Of a stretch of DNA of 64,000 bases, positions 10,901 through 22,900 are shown piece after piece (the first letter of the stretch is position 1; each line of letters starts with the position of its first letter). A program made the position numbers and the translations under genes. Origin of the DNA: Tenrec ecaudatus (Eukaryota > Chordata > Mammalia > Afrosoricida > Tenrecidae); contig NC_134546.1 in the NCBI RefSeq assembly GCF_050624435.1, positions 15,213,001 to 15,277,000 on the forward strand, given 5' to 3'. The notes below the pieces were generated by a model, which worked only from the letters and a program-made list of their open reading frames with translations, was not told the origin of the DNA and ran no database searches.

Positions 10901-13900
10901 CAGAAACCCTATGTGGGGTCGCTGTGGGGCAGAATCAACTCGATGGTAATGGGTTTGGTTTGGGGCTTTTTAAATGTACTTCCCTCCCCACCCCAACCCC
11001 CAAAACCCCCTCACTGCCATCAAGTCATTTCTGAGTCACAGAGACCCTATAGGACAGGGTAGAACTGGCCCTGTAGGATTCCAAGGCCGTAACTCTTTAC
11101 AGGAGTAGAAAGCCTCATCCTTCTCCCAAGAAGCAGTCAGCGGTTTTGAACTGCTGACCTTGTGGTCAGCAACCCAATGTGTAATGCATTATGCCGCCAC
11201 TTGCCAAAAGACTCTTGGTGGTGCAACAGTTAAGCGTGTGGCTGTTCACTGAAACGGTGGTTCGTGCACACCCAGGGACCTGGCCATTTCCTCTGGTCAA
11301 CATGACCTAGGACACCCGGTGGGGCAGTTCTACTCTGTCCTGGAGAGTCATGATTAATTGGGGCCGGCTCAAGGTACCTGACAACTCAACAACAGCACAT
11401 GCCAGGCACTTCCTTAGAAAATAACAGCATGAAAACCAAACCAACCAACCAACCAACCAACCAACAAAAAAACCCTCCAAACAGCAGGACTTCAGGCCTC
11501 CACAGACCTGCCTTTGTACAGGGAGAGCTGCGAAGGCAATGGTGTGAGACACTGGCACTTTCCCAAAGATACACGAAAACACACAACCATTACTACCCAC
11601 TTTGTACATCCGTGTGGCCCCCTCCCATCACCTGTGTTCCTCCCACGGTGTGCTTCCTGCAGGCCTGGACAGACTCCCATACACATCCTGGCCTGGACAG
11701 ACTCCCATACGCATCCTGGCCCGGACAGACTTCCATACGCATCCTGGCCCGAATCTTGGGCCACTGGAGGAATCCTCTAGCAGGAGACTTCTCAGCGGGG
11801 GTTGGCAGTGCTGTGTCTATTCTCAGCTAGAGGATTGAAGTTAGGAAGCTGTGGAGGGAAACATGCTCCGTACCACAGTGACCGTCATCCCAGAGAGCTG
11901 TCCTTTCTCACTTGAGAGAAGGGCCACCACCAGCGTTTTGTTCGTTTGGCCTTTTGATCTGCTGTGATATCGCCTGGAAGCTAAGATTCTAAATCTGCCC
12001 ATAACAGCGGCTCCTCTTTAGGAGCTGGCTGGTCCCAAGCCTCTCCTGATCTCAGAGGAGGAGCTGGGTGCCTGCTCCCGGTCTTCTCAGAGGGGAAGAA
12101 GCCGAAGGTGGCCATCGAGATGGAATTGCCCGATGGCCCATCAGTTAGTGCACTCTGTTGTCAAGGATCAGCCGCGAGGCTCCCAAGAGGAAGCGCATGT
12201 TAGAGGCAGAAATGCGCACCTCCAGGAAGATGCAGCAAGGCTTCCGAGCTTTGTCTCAGGAACCCCAGAAAAATGAAGGGGTGATTCCTGAGATTACCCC
12301 TGAGTGGGGAGAGGTGTGGAGCAGTACGTAACATAAAAGGAAAAGGCAGGAGGGAAAAAAAGAGAAAAAATACTAAACATGATTATGGGGACGATGGCAT
12401 AACTCTTCCTAATAGGATTGAACTGTCGGATGGTGTGATACGTGAATGATGTGCCAATAAAATGCCTTTTAAAAAGTTACAGTATCAGAAAAAACTGCTA
12501 ACAAAACACTGACCCTCAACATTCAGACAAGCATGTACCCAAGAGCGGGAAGGAGAAGGAGAAGTCGAAAGAGGCAGCTGGTGGGTCAGGAGATGGGGGT
12601 GTGGAGCAATAGGCCCGGGCGCGGTGAAGTGAACTTGTCTGGTCTTCCAACAGCCCGACAGCGGGTTTTTCTGTGAGGAGAACTCCAGCGACGAGGACCT
12701 GATTCTGAAAGAAGAGTTCCGAGGTGTCATCATCAAGCAGGGCTGTCTGCTCAAGCAGGTGAGTGTGCACTGCGGCGTCCTCCTCGCCATCCTGTGCGTG
12801 TTCTCTCTAACGTACCAAACGGGGTCCCATTGTTGAGTCAGGGCCGATTCACGGGAAACTTCTATGTCACCGAACAAATTTAACTAATAGTCAACGGGAC
12901 CATGACGCCCCAGAATGAAAGATAGGAAAAGTGGGAAGGAAGTAGGTGATGGAAGAGGCAGGAGTCCGGAGGACTGAGGCAGACAGAGCAATTGAGAAAC
13001 ATCTCTCCTCTCATTATCACAGGAAAGAGAGAAGTTCAAGGAAGCTATTACCATTGTTGTTAGCCGGGAGGAAGTCAACGGGTTAAATGATGCCATCCAA
13101 ATATGGCGACATGGGCTGGCGAATAGGATTGCATTTGTGCCCGTCCCTCCTCTCTGTCATGGGTTAAGAACAGGTCTGGGCATGGCAAGATCAGCAGCGG
13201 AAACGTCAACAGTTGGAAACCCCACCAGTTCCTGGAGCGAGGGGAGACTTTCTGCTCCTGTGAAGATTTCCAGCCCGGGAAACCCACCGCGGGTGCTCTG
13301 CCCTACAGGGTCACTATGGTCAGAATCAACTCGAAGGAAGTGGGTTTGGTTTTCCTTTCTGTGATATCACCAGGAAAGAGGAACAAGCACCACACCCCAG
13401 AGAAGCGTTGTCTACCCTAGACAGCAAGGAAGTGACATGGCAGATGGTGGGCAGGGTGTGGTAAAACCCAAACCAGGCTTGAGGGCAACACTGCAGGAGG
13501 GCATGGGCACCATCCTGAGGGTCAGGCTTGGCAATCACCAGGTGTCCACAGACACTTGTCCCTGTCAGTCTGGCGGGGGCAAGGTGCGGTGAACTGAAGA
13601 GCTTTCGGTTAACAGGTAGCAAGGCGTGCCATGCCAAGAGGCAAGGACATACAAAGGTTACAGATTAGAGAGGAAGCCAGAGGCAGCCCTTGATTAGAAG
13701 AAGTGACAGGAAGACGTGAGAATATTCAGGGCGAACCAAACTGAAGGCACGTGATGTCACCAGGGCAAGGCAATTTTACAGGGCCACGCCAAGGTCTTGT
13801 CTTCCTGGCAATGCTGGGTGCTGTGTGTAGCAGAGAGGAGCTGGTTCTGTAAGGAAGTGTGTGGACGCTATCTACGGGCGCCCTGGGTCTCAGACTGAGG

Positions 13901-16900
13901 AGGAAGGAGCAATCACCGCTGAGCGCACACTCACATTCAGAACGTGGGGCTGTGGACTAGTGAAGTTTAGCTATAGGTATGGACTCTGGGTTCTAGTTGA
14001 GGAAGAGGTGGGAAATGACCTTAACTCTAAGGGTTTAAGAAATATATCATAATAATTTTCAGGGAAAACAAACAGACCACCAAACTCGTGAAGGATCCAT
14101 CCTCTATTTTTATGACAGGTTGACCAGTGGAGCCCCAGGGACTCCCCAAACCAAACCCACCACCATCGAGTCCCTTCTGACTCGTCGTGACCTTAGAGAG
14201 CAGGCCCTGTGTGTTTCCTAGACTGTTCATCTTTACAGGAGCAGAAAACTCACCCCACACCCCACAAAGCTACAGGTGGTTTTGAACTACACACCTTAGC
14301 AGCCCAGTGAGAAACCCACTACTCCACCGAGGATCCGAGGGAACAGTCTCTTTCTTTCTTTTCAATAAGTATTTTAAATCTTTAATGTAACAGAGGAGTT
14401 ATAACATTTTCACTCTTTAGTCCAGTGAGTTCATTTTAGAAGTAATTCAGTTATAACCTACAATTGCCAACACCTATCGGAGCCCAGGTGGCACAGTGCT
14501 TGCATGTTGGGCTTTTAACCATAGGTTAGCAGTTTGAAACCACCAGTCACCCACCAGGTGAGTGAAAAGGCTTGCTACACATGCAGTCCGGAGATCCTGA
14601 TTACAGTCTTCATATAGGGTAGCTTTCCCATTCTCTCTCTCTTAAAAAAAATAATTTTATTGGGACTTATATATCTCTTATCACAATCCATCCATCCATC
14701 CATCCACTGTGTCAAGCACATTTGTGCATTTCTTGCCATCATCATTTTCAAAACCTTTTTTTTCTACTTGAACCCTTGTTATCAGCTCCTCATTTTCCCC
14801 CTCCCTCCCTTCCCGTCCTTCCCTCACAAACCCTTGATAATTTATAAATTATTATTAATTTGTCATGTCTTACACTGCCCGACATCTCCCTTCACCCACT
14901 TTTCTGTTGTCCATCCCCCGGGGAGGGGGTTATATGTAGATCCTTGTGATCGGTTCCCCCTTTCTACCCCACCTTCCTGGTATTGCCACTCTCCTTATTG
15001 GTCCTGAGGGGTTTATCTGTCCTGAATTCCCTGTGTTTCCAGGGGAACAGACTATTTCATAGGGCAGGTCTGGCAGCTACCCACAGGACAGAATTTGGCC
15101 TCACTGATACTGCCAAAGATGGCTGAAAGACAAGTGTAACTGGAAGGGGACTTCACTAGTCCCTACTTTTACAGATCTCTTTGATAGATAGCCCTGTATT
15201 GTTGTGGCTGTTGATACCTTTCCTTGAATTTAAAGACCAGACTAAGTCCAGTCTGGAGTGCGGCCCTGAGAAAGCAGAGAGGATAGACGCTGAGAGGAGA
15301 CTAGTGTCTGAGTGCCATGTCCAGATAAAAGTTGCTCAGTGGGATGTGCAGGATGGCTGAAAATTAGCCGAGAGTAATGGATGCTGAGGTCATAGGGACT
15401 AGAAGTACACCCAAGGGTACTGGATGTTTGATCGGGACACTGTAGCCTGAGCGAGCCTCCTGGGTCACGTTCAAATCCCCCATTGTTGTCGAGTGCCTTT
15501 GTGTTGTTTTTGACTCGTCTGGACAACAGAAGGACACGCTGCCTGGTCCTGTGCCGTCCTCACATGGCTCTTCAGTCTGAGCCCCTTGTTGAGGCTACTT
15601 GTCAATCCATCTCATTGAGGGCCTTCCTCTTTGTTACTGCCCCTCCATCCAGCATGAGGTCCTTCCTCAGGGACTGGTCTCTCCTGACAGCAGGTCCAAA
15701 GTATGTAAGACGAAACCCCACCCTTCTTGCCTCAAGGAGCATTCTGGTTTTACTTCTTCCAAGGGAGCTGAGTTCTTTTGGAAGTCCATGGTACTCTTCC
15801 GCATTCTGCACCAGAACTACAATTCAAGCACGTGGACTCTTCTTCAATCTTCCTTGCTCAACATCCAACTTTCACCCGCATATGAGTCCCACTGTCAGGA
15901 GTTAGCTGCTAAGGAGTGTTCTAGCTCTACTTTCTCAAGACAGATTTGTTTGTTCTTGTGGCAGTCCATGACACTTTTAATATTCTTTGCCAAAACGCTA
16001 GTTCTTATATGAGCCTACCAAACCTAAAACCCAATGTCCTAGAGTTGTGAAAATTGCACCCCAGGCCACTGAAATCAGAATCTCTGGGTGGAACCTAGGC
16101 ATTTGTATGTTCACCATTCCCCAAGCAATTTGGTGTTGAGCCACAGCTGAAAACGTCGAGCATAACTTGTTCTAGTATTAAAATATTATTAAATATTAAA
16201 ATATTATTTTAATAGCCATCATGATTTTTTTCACATAAAGAAAAAAGAAACCTGCATGTATAGTTAGGAATTTTATTCTATAATATTCCTTTGTTTTAAA
16301 AAAAATTCAGAAGTCTCTGTGAATTGATATTCCTTTTAAATGTTTCAAGTTTCTGTCCCTCTGTGCTTTAAAACCCTGGTTCATATCAAAACCACTTGAG
16401 GGAATTTATAAACATTTCCTCTTTGAATTCCACAAGTAATCCACCTCATAATCTCTGCTAAGAATTAGCTGGGGGAGACTCATCATGAGAAAGGACACCT
16501 GTGCGCCATACTTCAGAGTGGAAGCTCTTGGGTCCTGTGAAAAAACAGCCTTCCCCAGTTCTCGCCATCCAAGAGGGAATGATCCTTCGTGGGGAATGTG
16601 GCGAGTGTGAGGAGGAGTGAGATTGAACTATATCCAAGCCAATCCTTTTGTATGTAGCGCCTTCTCTCATGACAGTACATGACATTTCCAGTGCTTTGAT
16701 TCTTCTCTACAATGTAGATTCTTTGAAGGGGAGGGAATTTTCTACAGATTTCTCCTATAATATATTTTTTAATTATTTTTGTGTGTGAAAGAATTAAGAT
16801 CCAAAAGAGCAAATATTAAATGTGCTTTTCTTGTATGAGAGGGCTTCAACCAGTTTGTGGGAAAATTCCATTACCTTTCCATTCCATTTTCCCACGTATC

Positions 16901-19900
16901 TGCTGCAGTTCTGCATCCTCTGTGGTCATCTGTGGGCAGTACACACTTGTGGAGGGAATGAGATGGAAAGTCTGTTGATGATTTCAACCGAATGGCCATA
17001 ATTCTTGGAAACTCGGCATGGCATGCTCACATCCTTTAGAAACTCCCAGGAGACACCCACTTCAGTCAGAATCATTTCCACATCACATTCTGATGCCCAG
17101 CACGGCCTTCACAGGTGTGGGCAGGGCCTGCTGATTTCATATCCTCAGGATCTTCCCCTTCAAGTGACTCACGAGAAGGTGGTTATTGCCCAGCCATTGC
17201 GTAAGAGAGCATGAAATGTTTGTCTGCTGCTCAGGATGGAATGACCAGGAGTGGGAACTGGGGAGTCCTCACGAACTGAGCCACAAAGAGCAGGCATTCA
17301 CACTTTTAATTTAATTTTATTATTTTTATTTCTTTTTGCATTCACACTTTTACAAGGTGCTGCTTGGTGACATGCCATGGCCTATAGTAATGTTTTCTGC
17401 CATATGCCTCTACAGGGAAGCTGCCTGGCCCCAGGCGTTAGGTAATAAGAGAGTCTTTGGAAATGATGAAATGCTTCACAAGATAATTTATGCCCCTTCC
17501 TTCTTCTTCTTCTTTTTTTGCCATTTCTTCAATTCTTTTATTGTAAAAGGGGTTACGCTTCAGATCATCAACTTTGTATCCAACAGTTTAAACGACTCAT
17601 CAAATCCCCTAATCACTTACCTTTCACCCACCCTTGGTTTCTCTTCTCCCTCTTGTGGACTACTGCCATCCATCGCACTCACGTTGACACCAGCCACAGT
17701 CTAGACCGTTGCTTTCTCTTCCCTCCTTTGCCCTCTCAGGAGCCCTGGTGGTGCAGTGGATCACACATTCCAAACCACCAGCCACTCTGCAGGAGAAAGA
17801 TAAGCTTTCAACTCCCTAGAAGAGTTACAGGCTCAGAAGCCCACAAGGGCAGTTCTGTCCTGACCTACAGGGTCACAATGAGTCAGAATCAACTTGATGG
17901 CAGTCATGTGTTTGTTTCTTCCCTCCTGCCCTTGGAAGTCTCCAAAATCTGTTCCCTTTAAATGCTTCTGACTTGGCAGTATGAAGAAGACATGATTTAA
18001 AAAAAAAAAAAAAGAATCACAGGGTTTCCCCCCACCCCATTGCTTTCTATATAAGCACAATGAAAAATATTGGGAAATTTATACATGTGCTTGTCCATCT
18101 GTGTGGAAGATAAAAAATATTCCTCATGTTGACAAGATAGATGAAAGCTATGTATCTTCTGGTTTCACGATTTGCTGTTTTGGGTCTGGGATTGTTTAAG
18201 TCATTTGAATTTTCCATGGGAAATCACAGACCCAAACTTGGAGTGTCATGGGCAAAAACTGCTCTGAGGTCATTGAAATGACTAGGTAACCCAAGGCCAT
18301 TGCAAGCAGATATTAAGCATCTTCGAGGCACCACACATAGCATGTCAGGGTGCCGGGGAAAGAAAGGAAAATAAGACCCCAAGCCTCCCCAACACTCCCA
18401 GCCAAGGGGATGTCAGTAGTGAAAGGGGGGTTGAGAAAGGCCAAGCCCTGATCCTTCTTCTCATGTCAGTCACAACGCCTGTTGATTCCCATTTTCATTG
18501 CTGCTATCTAAGGTAAGTCCCTGGTAGTCTTAAGGCTGGATTGCTGTAATCATACACACACACACACCCAGACTCACTGCCATTGAGTAAATTTTGGCCC
18601 CTACAGGGCAAAGTAGAACTGCCCCTGTGGGTTTCTGAGACTATAAATCTTTACCAGAATAGAAAGCCTCATCATTCTCCATCAGGGGGTTGAAATGTTG
18701 ACTCTGTGTTTAGCAGCCCAGTGCATAATCTACTACTCCACCAGGGCTCCTAGTCATTGCCAATGACCTGCTTTCCCCCTAGCTTCCCTTGAACCTAGTC
18801 AGAGAGAGTAAATTGACATTGGTACACATGAAAATATCTACATACATTACACATTATAATGTTGACATGGGGGCACATTAATATACCTAAAATGTATAAA
18901 TGAGTTTGTATTCAAAAAACCACCAGCAACTCCCACCTCTTTATACTTTTCTAAGCTCTCCCCGACTTTTCAATCTTGCTTCACAGCCCTTTATTCTAGC
19001 CAGGGTCAGAGTTTGCCTTGTACGGTCTCAGTTTTGCTTTTTGGTGATTGATTGAGAAGGCAATCTTCTTTCTGATGCATCTAAATCTGGTGTGTCCTAC
19101 ATGAGTTACTAGAGGTCTTTATGAAGCCAAAGGTCTTCATTAAGCTTCCATCATGCCCAAGAAAGCCTACAATTAAATATCCCCCATGTGGTTTCTTTGA
19201 AACCTATTATCTATACTGATGATTGAATTTAGGCATTTACTACTTTGTAACTACACACAGATTATTAAAGACTTCCTTGCATCGAGAGCAGGGCCATGCC
19301 TTAAACCTATTTGCATTCCTCACATTTCCTTCACATGGGGTCTTGTGCATAGCCCGTTGAGGTCAAGTTAATCCCATCTCAAGGGGACCCCATGTATGAC
19401 AGAGTAGAACTGTGCTCCAAGAGGGATTTTTTTCCCCAGAAGTAGGTTTTCCAGGCCTTTTTTCTGCGTTACCTCTGGGCAGACTCGAACCTCAAATCTT
19501 TTAGTTCACAACTTAGCATGCTGACCATTGGGACACTAGGGACTCCTGTATATCCAGGCTTTGAGTTGGACTCTCTTGGAGTTGTATTTGATCTCTGTTT
19601 TTCAACTCATGAAATGGCCTGATGTGGGAGCTCTGGTGGGACGGTTGCTCAATACAAGGCCAGCAGTTCCAATCCACCAGCCCCTGAGGCTGACCATTCC
19701 CATAAAGATTTATAGTTTCGGGAACACTAAGGAACGGTCCTACCCCATCCTGTAGGGTCACCTGATGGAAGTGGGTTTGTGTTGGGCATTATGCATACAA
19801 AGGGGTGCCCAGAAATCATCCTCTCTCTTTTGTTGTTGTTGATCCTGAATACAGGGCCATAGGAGGAAAAACTGGAAAGTGAGAAAGTTCGTTCTGCGGG

Positions 19901-22900
19901 AAGACCCTGCCTACCTGCACTACTACGATCCTGCTGGGGTGAGTTTCCCTGCTTGATGAAGTCATTCAGCTAGAAGCCACCACCGAACTGGCTCACTGTG
20001 CTACACATTCTTCTTTCTGGCCTTTTGACACTCCTTTTTCCTCCCTCCACCATCCTGCTTATTCATACTCCCTTCTCCATTCATTCCTGCTCATTCTTAT
20101 TGCGATGAACTGAGATCTTAGGACGCCCAGGCCAACATTAGCTCCAGTGTAAAAGAAGACATCACTGTACTGAGATTTCTGTAGATAACACAATCGTTTT
20201 TATTTTTACTCCCATCGCATATTTCAAGGAACTATATCAACTGGACGCCTCTTTTTAGTTTTAACATGGAAAAAAAGTTATTGATTCTTTCCTCAGGTCT
20301 ATTGAAGTCTATAATCTGGGTTTTGATTACGTAGAAGCAGGATTTTACTCCACAAAATAAAACAACGTTGTAAGATGACACTGTCAGAGTTGGGTCCTCA
20401 GTCTTTGCTTGAAGTACAGGATGCTTGGGTTTCCCCCTGCAAGGACTGCCCTTCCATCTCAGGTGGGTGGGCTGAAGAGCTCTGGAAGAATGTGGGTCTT
20501 CTTTCTGGGACAGTGAGATGTGGGGACCCCAGCGTCTCCACCTCCCCTGCCATTCCCTTGAGATCCAAAGACCTGATTTGGGTCTTCTCATCCTAAATTC
20601 CTGAGCCCACTAACGTGGAAGATGGATGGTTCAGGGTCGGGAAGAAGCACTGAGCTACAGCAGGTGTCCTTGAACCTCCTTCTGCTCTAATTTATTCTGG
20701 GGGAACTGAGCTATACCAGAGCGAGTCTGTGGAGCTTTGCCCCAACAGAATGAGCTATATCCATGCAGTGAATACATCAGAAACATGAGACCTACCCTCT
20801 CTTCCCTAGGGGGAAGACCCTCTGGGAGCGATTCACTTGAGAGGCTGTGTGGTGACTTCCGTGGAGAGCAGCTCAGATGGTAAGAGCACACTTCTGTGGG
20901 AGAGGAGGCGTCTACACTCTTGTACATAGGAATCCTGAGCCAAGAGCGGTCTGTCAGATGTTGATGTAAAAAACTTAACTGCCTGAAAACCTGGGACATA
21001 CCAAAAGCTGCTCTCTCCCAATGTTTGGCTCCCCAGGCCTTTAGGAGTTGAATTTGTGGATGCCCAGAGTAGATCCTTGAGCAAGATTGAGGAGAAACCA
21101 TCAGAAGTGATTTACATGGTTACTTTGTTATTTCCTGACTTCTGGATCTGAGCTCCTGTAGTCTTTAAGGGGCGGAGGATGGGAAAGGCGGAGTAGGGTG
21201 GGGCTTCTTTTACAAACCTAGGCTAGGAAAGCTCCCAGGACAACGGGAACATTCGTGCCCCGAGGCAGTCTGCTGAGTGGAAACAAGCACCTGCAGTGGG
21301 ATTGGGTCTATGCTGGTAAATTAGCTGCATGATGTTCTGCAAATCACCTGACTCCCGGGGCCTCCATCCTTCCTTGAAAAATGAGTGGGTTGTACTGGAA
21401 GACCTCTGGATCCCCTCCAGAACAGAAGCTTATGATTTGGTGCAGAAATAACAATGTTTATGAAGATAGACTTTTCAAATGCTGGTGACAAGTGGCGCTC
21501 CTGGAAGATGTCGTCTAGACATGCCAGACCCTGGTTTTGTTCCGCTGTGATGGGAGGTATCGTCTTCTCCAGGCTGACATGGAAAACACCGTCACTGCAA
21601 AAGCCTTGTCTTTCCCTATCTTTGACTCTACTTATGCCCCTTTCCTACAGGAAAGGGCATTTTGGGAAAGGTAGCATGCACTTTTTAATTTTAAATGAAT
21701 GAGTGTTTAAATCTTATCACGGTATTGGCTAGCACTATACCTATTATATTTCAGTAGATACTATCTTATCCCTTAAAAAACAATTCTGATTATTCTGACG
21801 GTACTAGTGGTGGATCTATGGAGCCTCTTGCTTACAATATATTAGGCTTGGCTCTTGCTTTAGATTAGTAGTGAAAGAGGGGTGTTAGCTTATCAAAAAT
21901 TGTTGAATCTGAATATCATATGATTCATGATACTGGGGGTGACACATTCAAGAGGCATTGTATTGTATTCATTGTCAAAAAGGATATTTTAAGGTCTATC
22001 TTGGAGTATAATTCTGTCTCTGATAGGATTACATCTAGCCGAATTCAAGGAAATCCAATCAGTACAATAGTATTCAAATTTATACACCAGCCACCAAGCT
22101 AGTGATGCAAAAGGTGAAAAATTCTACCAATGCCTTCATTCTGGAATAGATCAAATGTGCAGTCAAGATGCATTGATAATTATTGGTGATTGGAATGCAA
22201 AAGCTGGAAACAAGAAAATAACCAGAGAAGTTGGATTATATTAAGGCGAATGCGGCATCAGGATTGGAGGAAGGCTAATAACCTGTGGTACGCAGGTGAC
22301 ACAACCTTGCTTGCTGCAACTGTGAAGGACGTGAAGCACTTGCTGAGGAAGGTCAGGATTGCAGCCTTCAGTATGGATTACGACTCAGTGTAATCCATAA
22401 GACCCAAATCCTTACAACCGGACCAATAGGTAGCATGATGATAAGTGGAGGAAAATTTGGCATTGTTAAGGATTTCATCTTGTGTAGCTAGATTCACAAT
22501 CAATGCTGACGGAAGCAGCAGCCAAGAGATCAAATAACACATTGCATTAGGCGAATCTGCTGCGTAAGATCTCTTTTACCCAAGTCAATATATTTTCAAA
22601 TGCCTCCCATGCATGTGAAATTTGGACATTTAATAAGGATGACTGAAGAAGAATAGATGCATTGGAATCATGGTGCTGCTGGCAAAGAATTTGGAAAATA
22701 CCAAGGACTGCCAAAAGAACAAATGACTCTGTCTTGGAAGAAGTACAGCCAGAATGTTCCTTCGTGGCAAGGATGGTGAAGCCTCATTTCATGTATTTCG
22801 GACATGTTGTCAGGACAGGCCAGTTCCCAGAGAAGGACATAATGCTTAGTAAAGTGAGGGGGAAGCAACAAACAAACAACAAATGGATGGCCCTCAACAA

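Noticed and set aside
10785..11400. tRNA genes
   Set aside because: The tRNA-like boxes belong to AfroSINE copies; none forms an intact cloverleaf with acceptor stem, and all are followed by the SINE body.
11399..11830. 143-codon open frame
   Set aside because: It is created by the (CCAA)n run and the 28-bp tandem repeat, both without stops in that frame.
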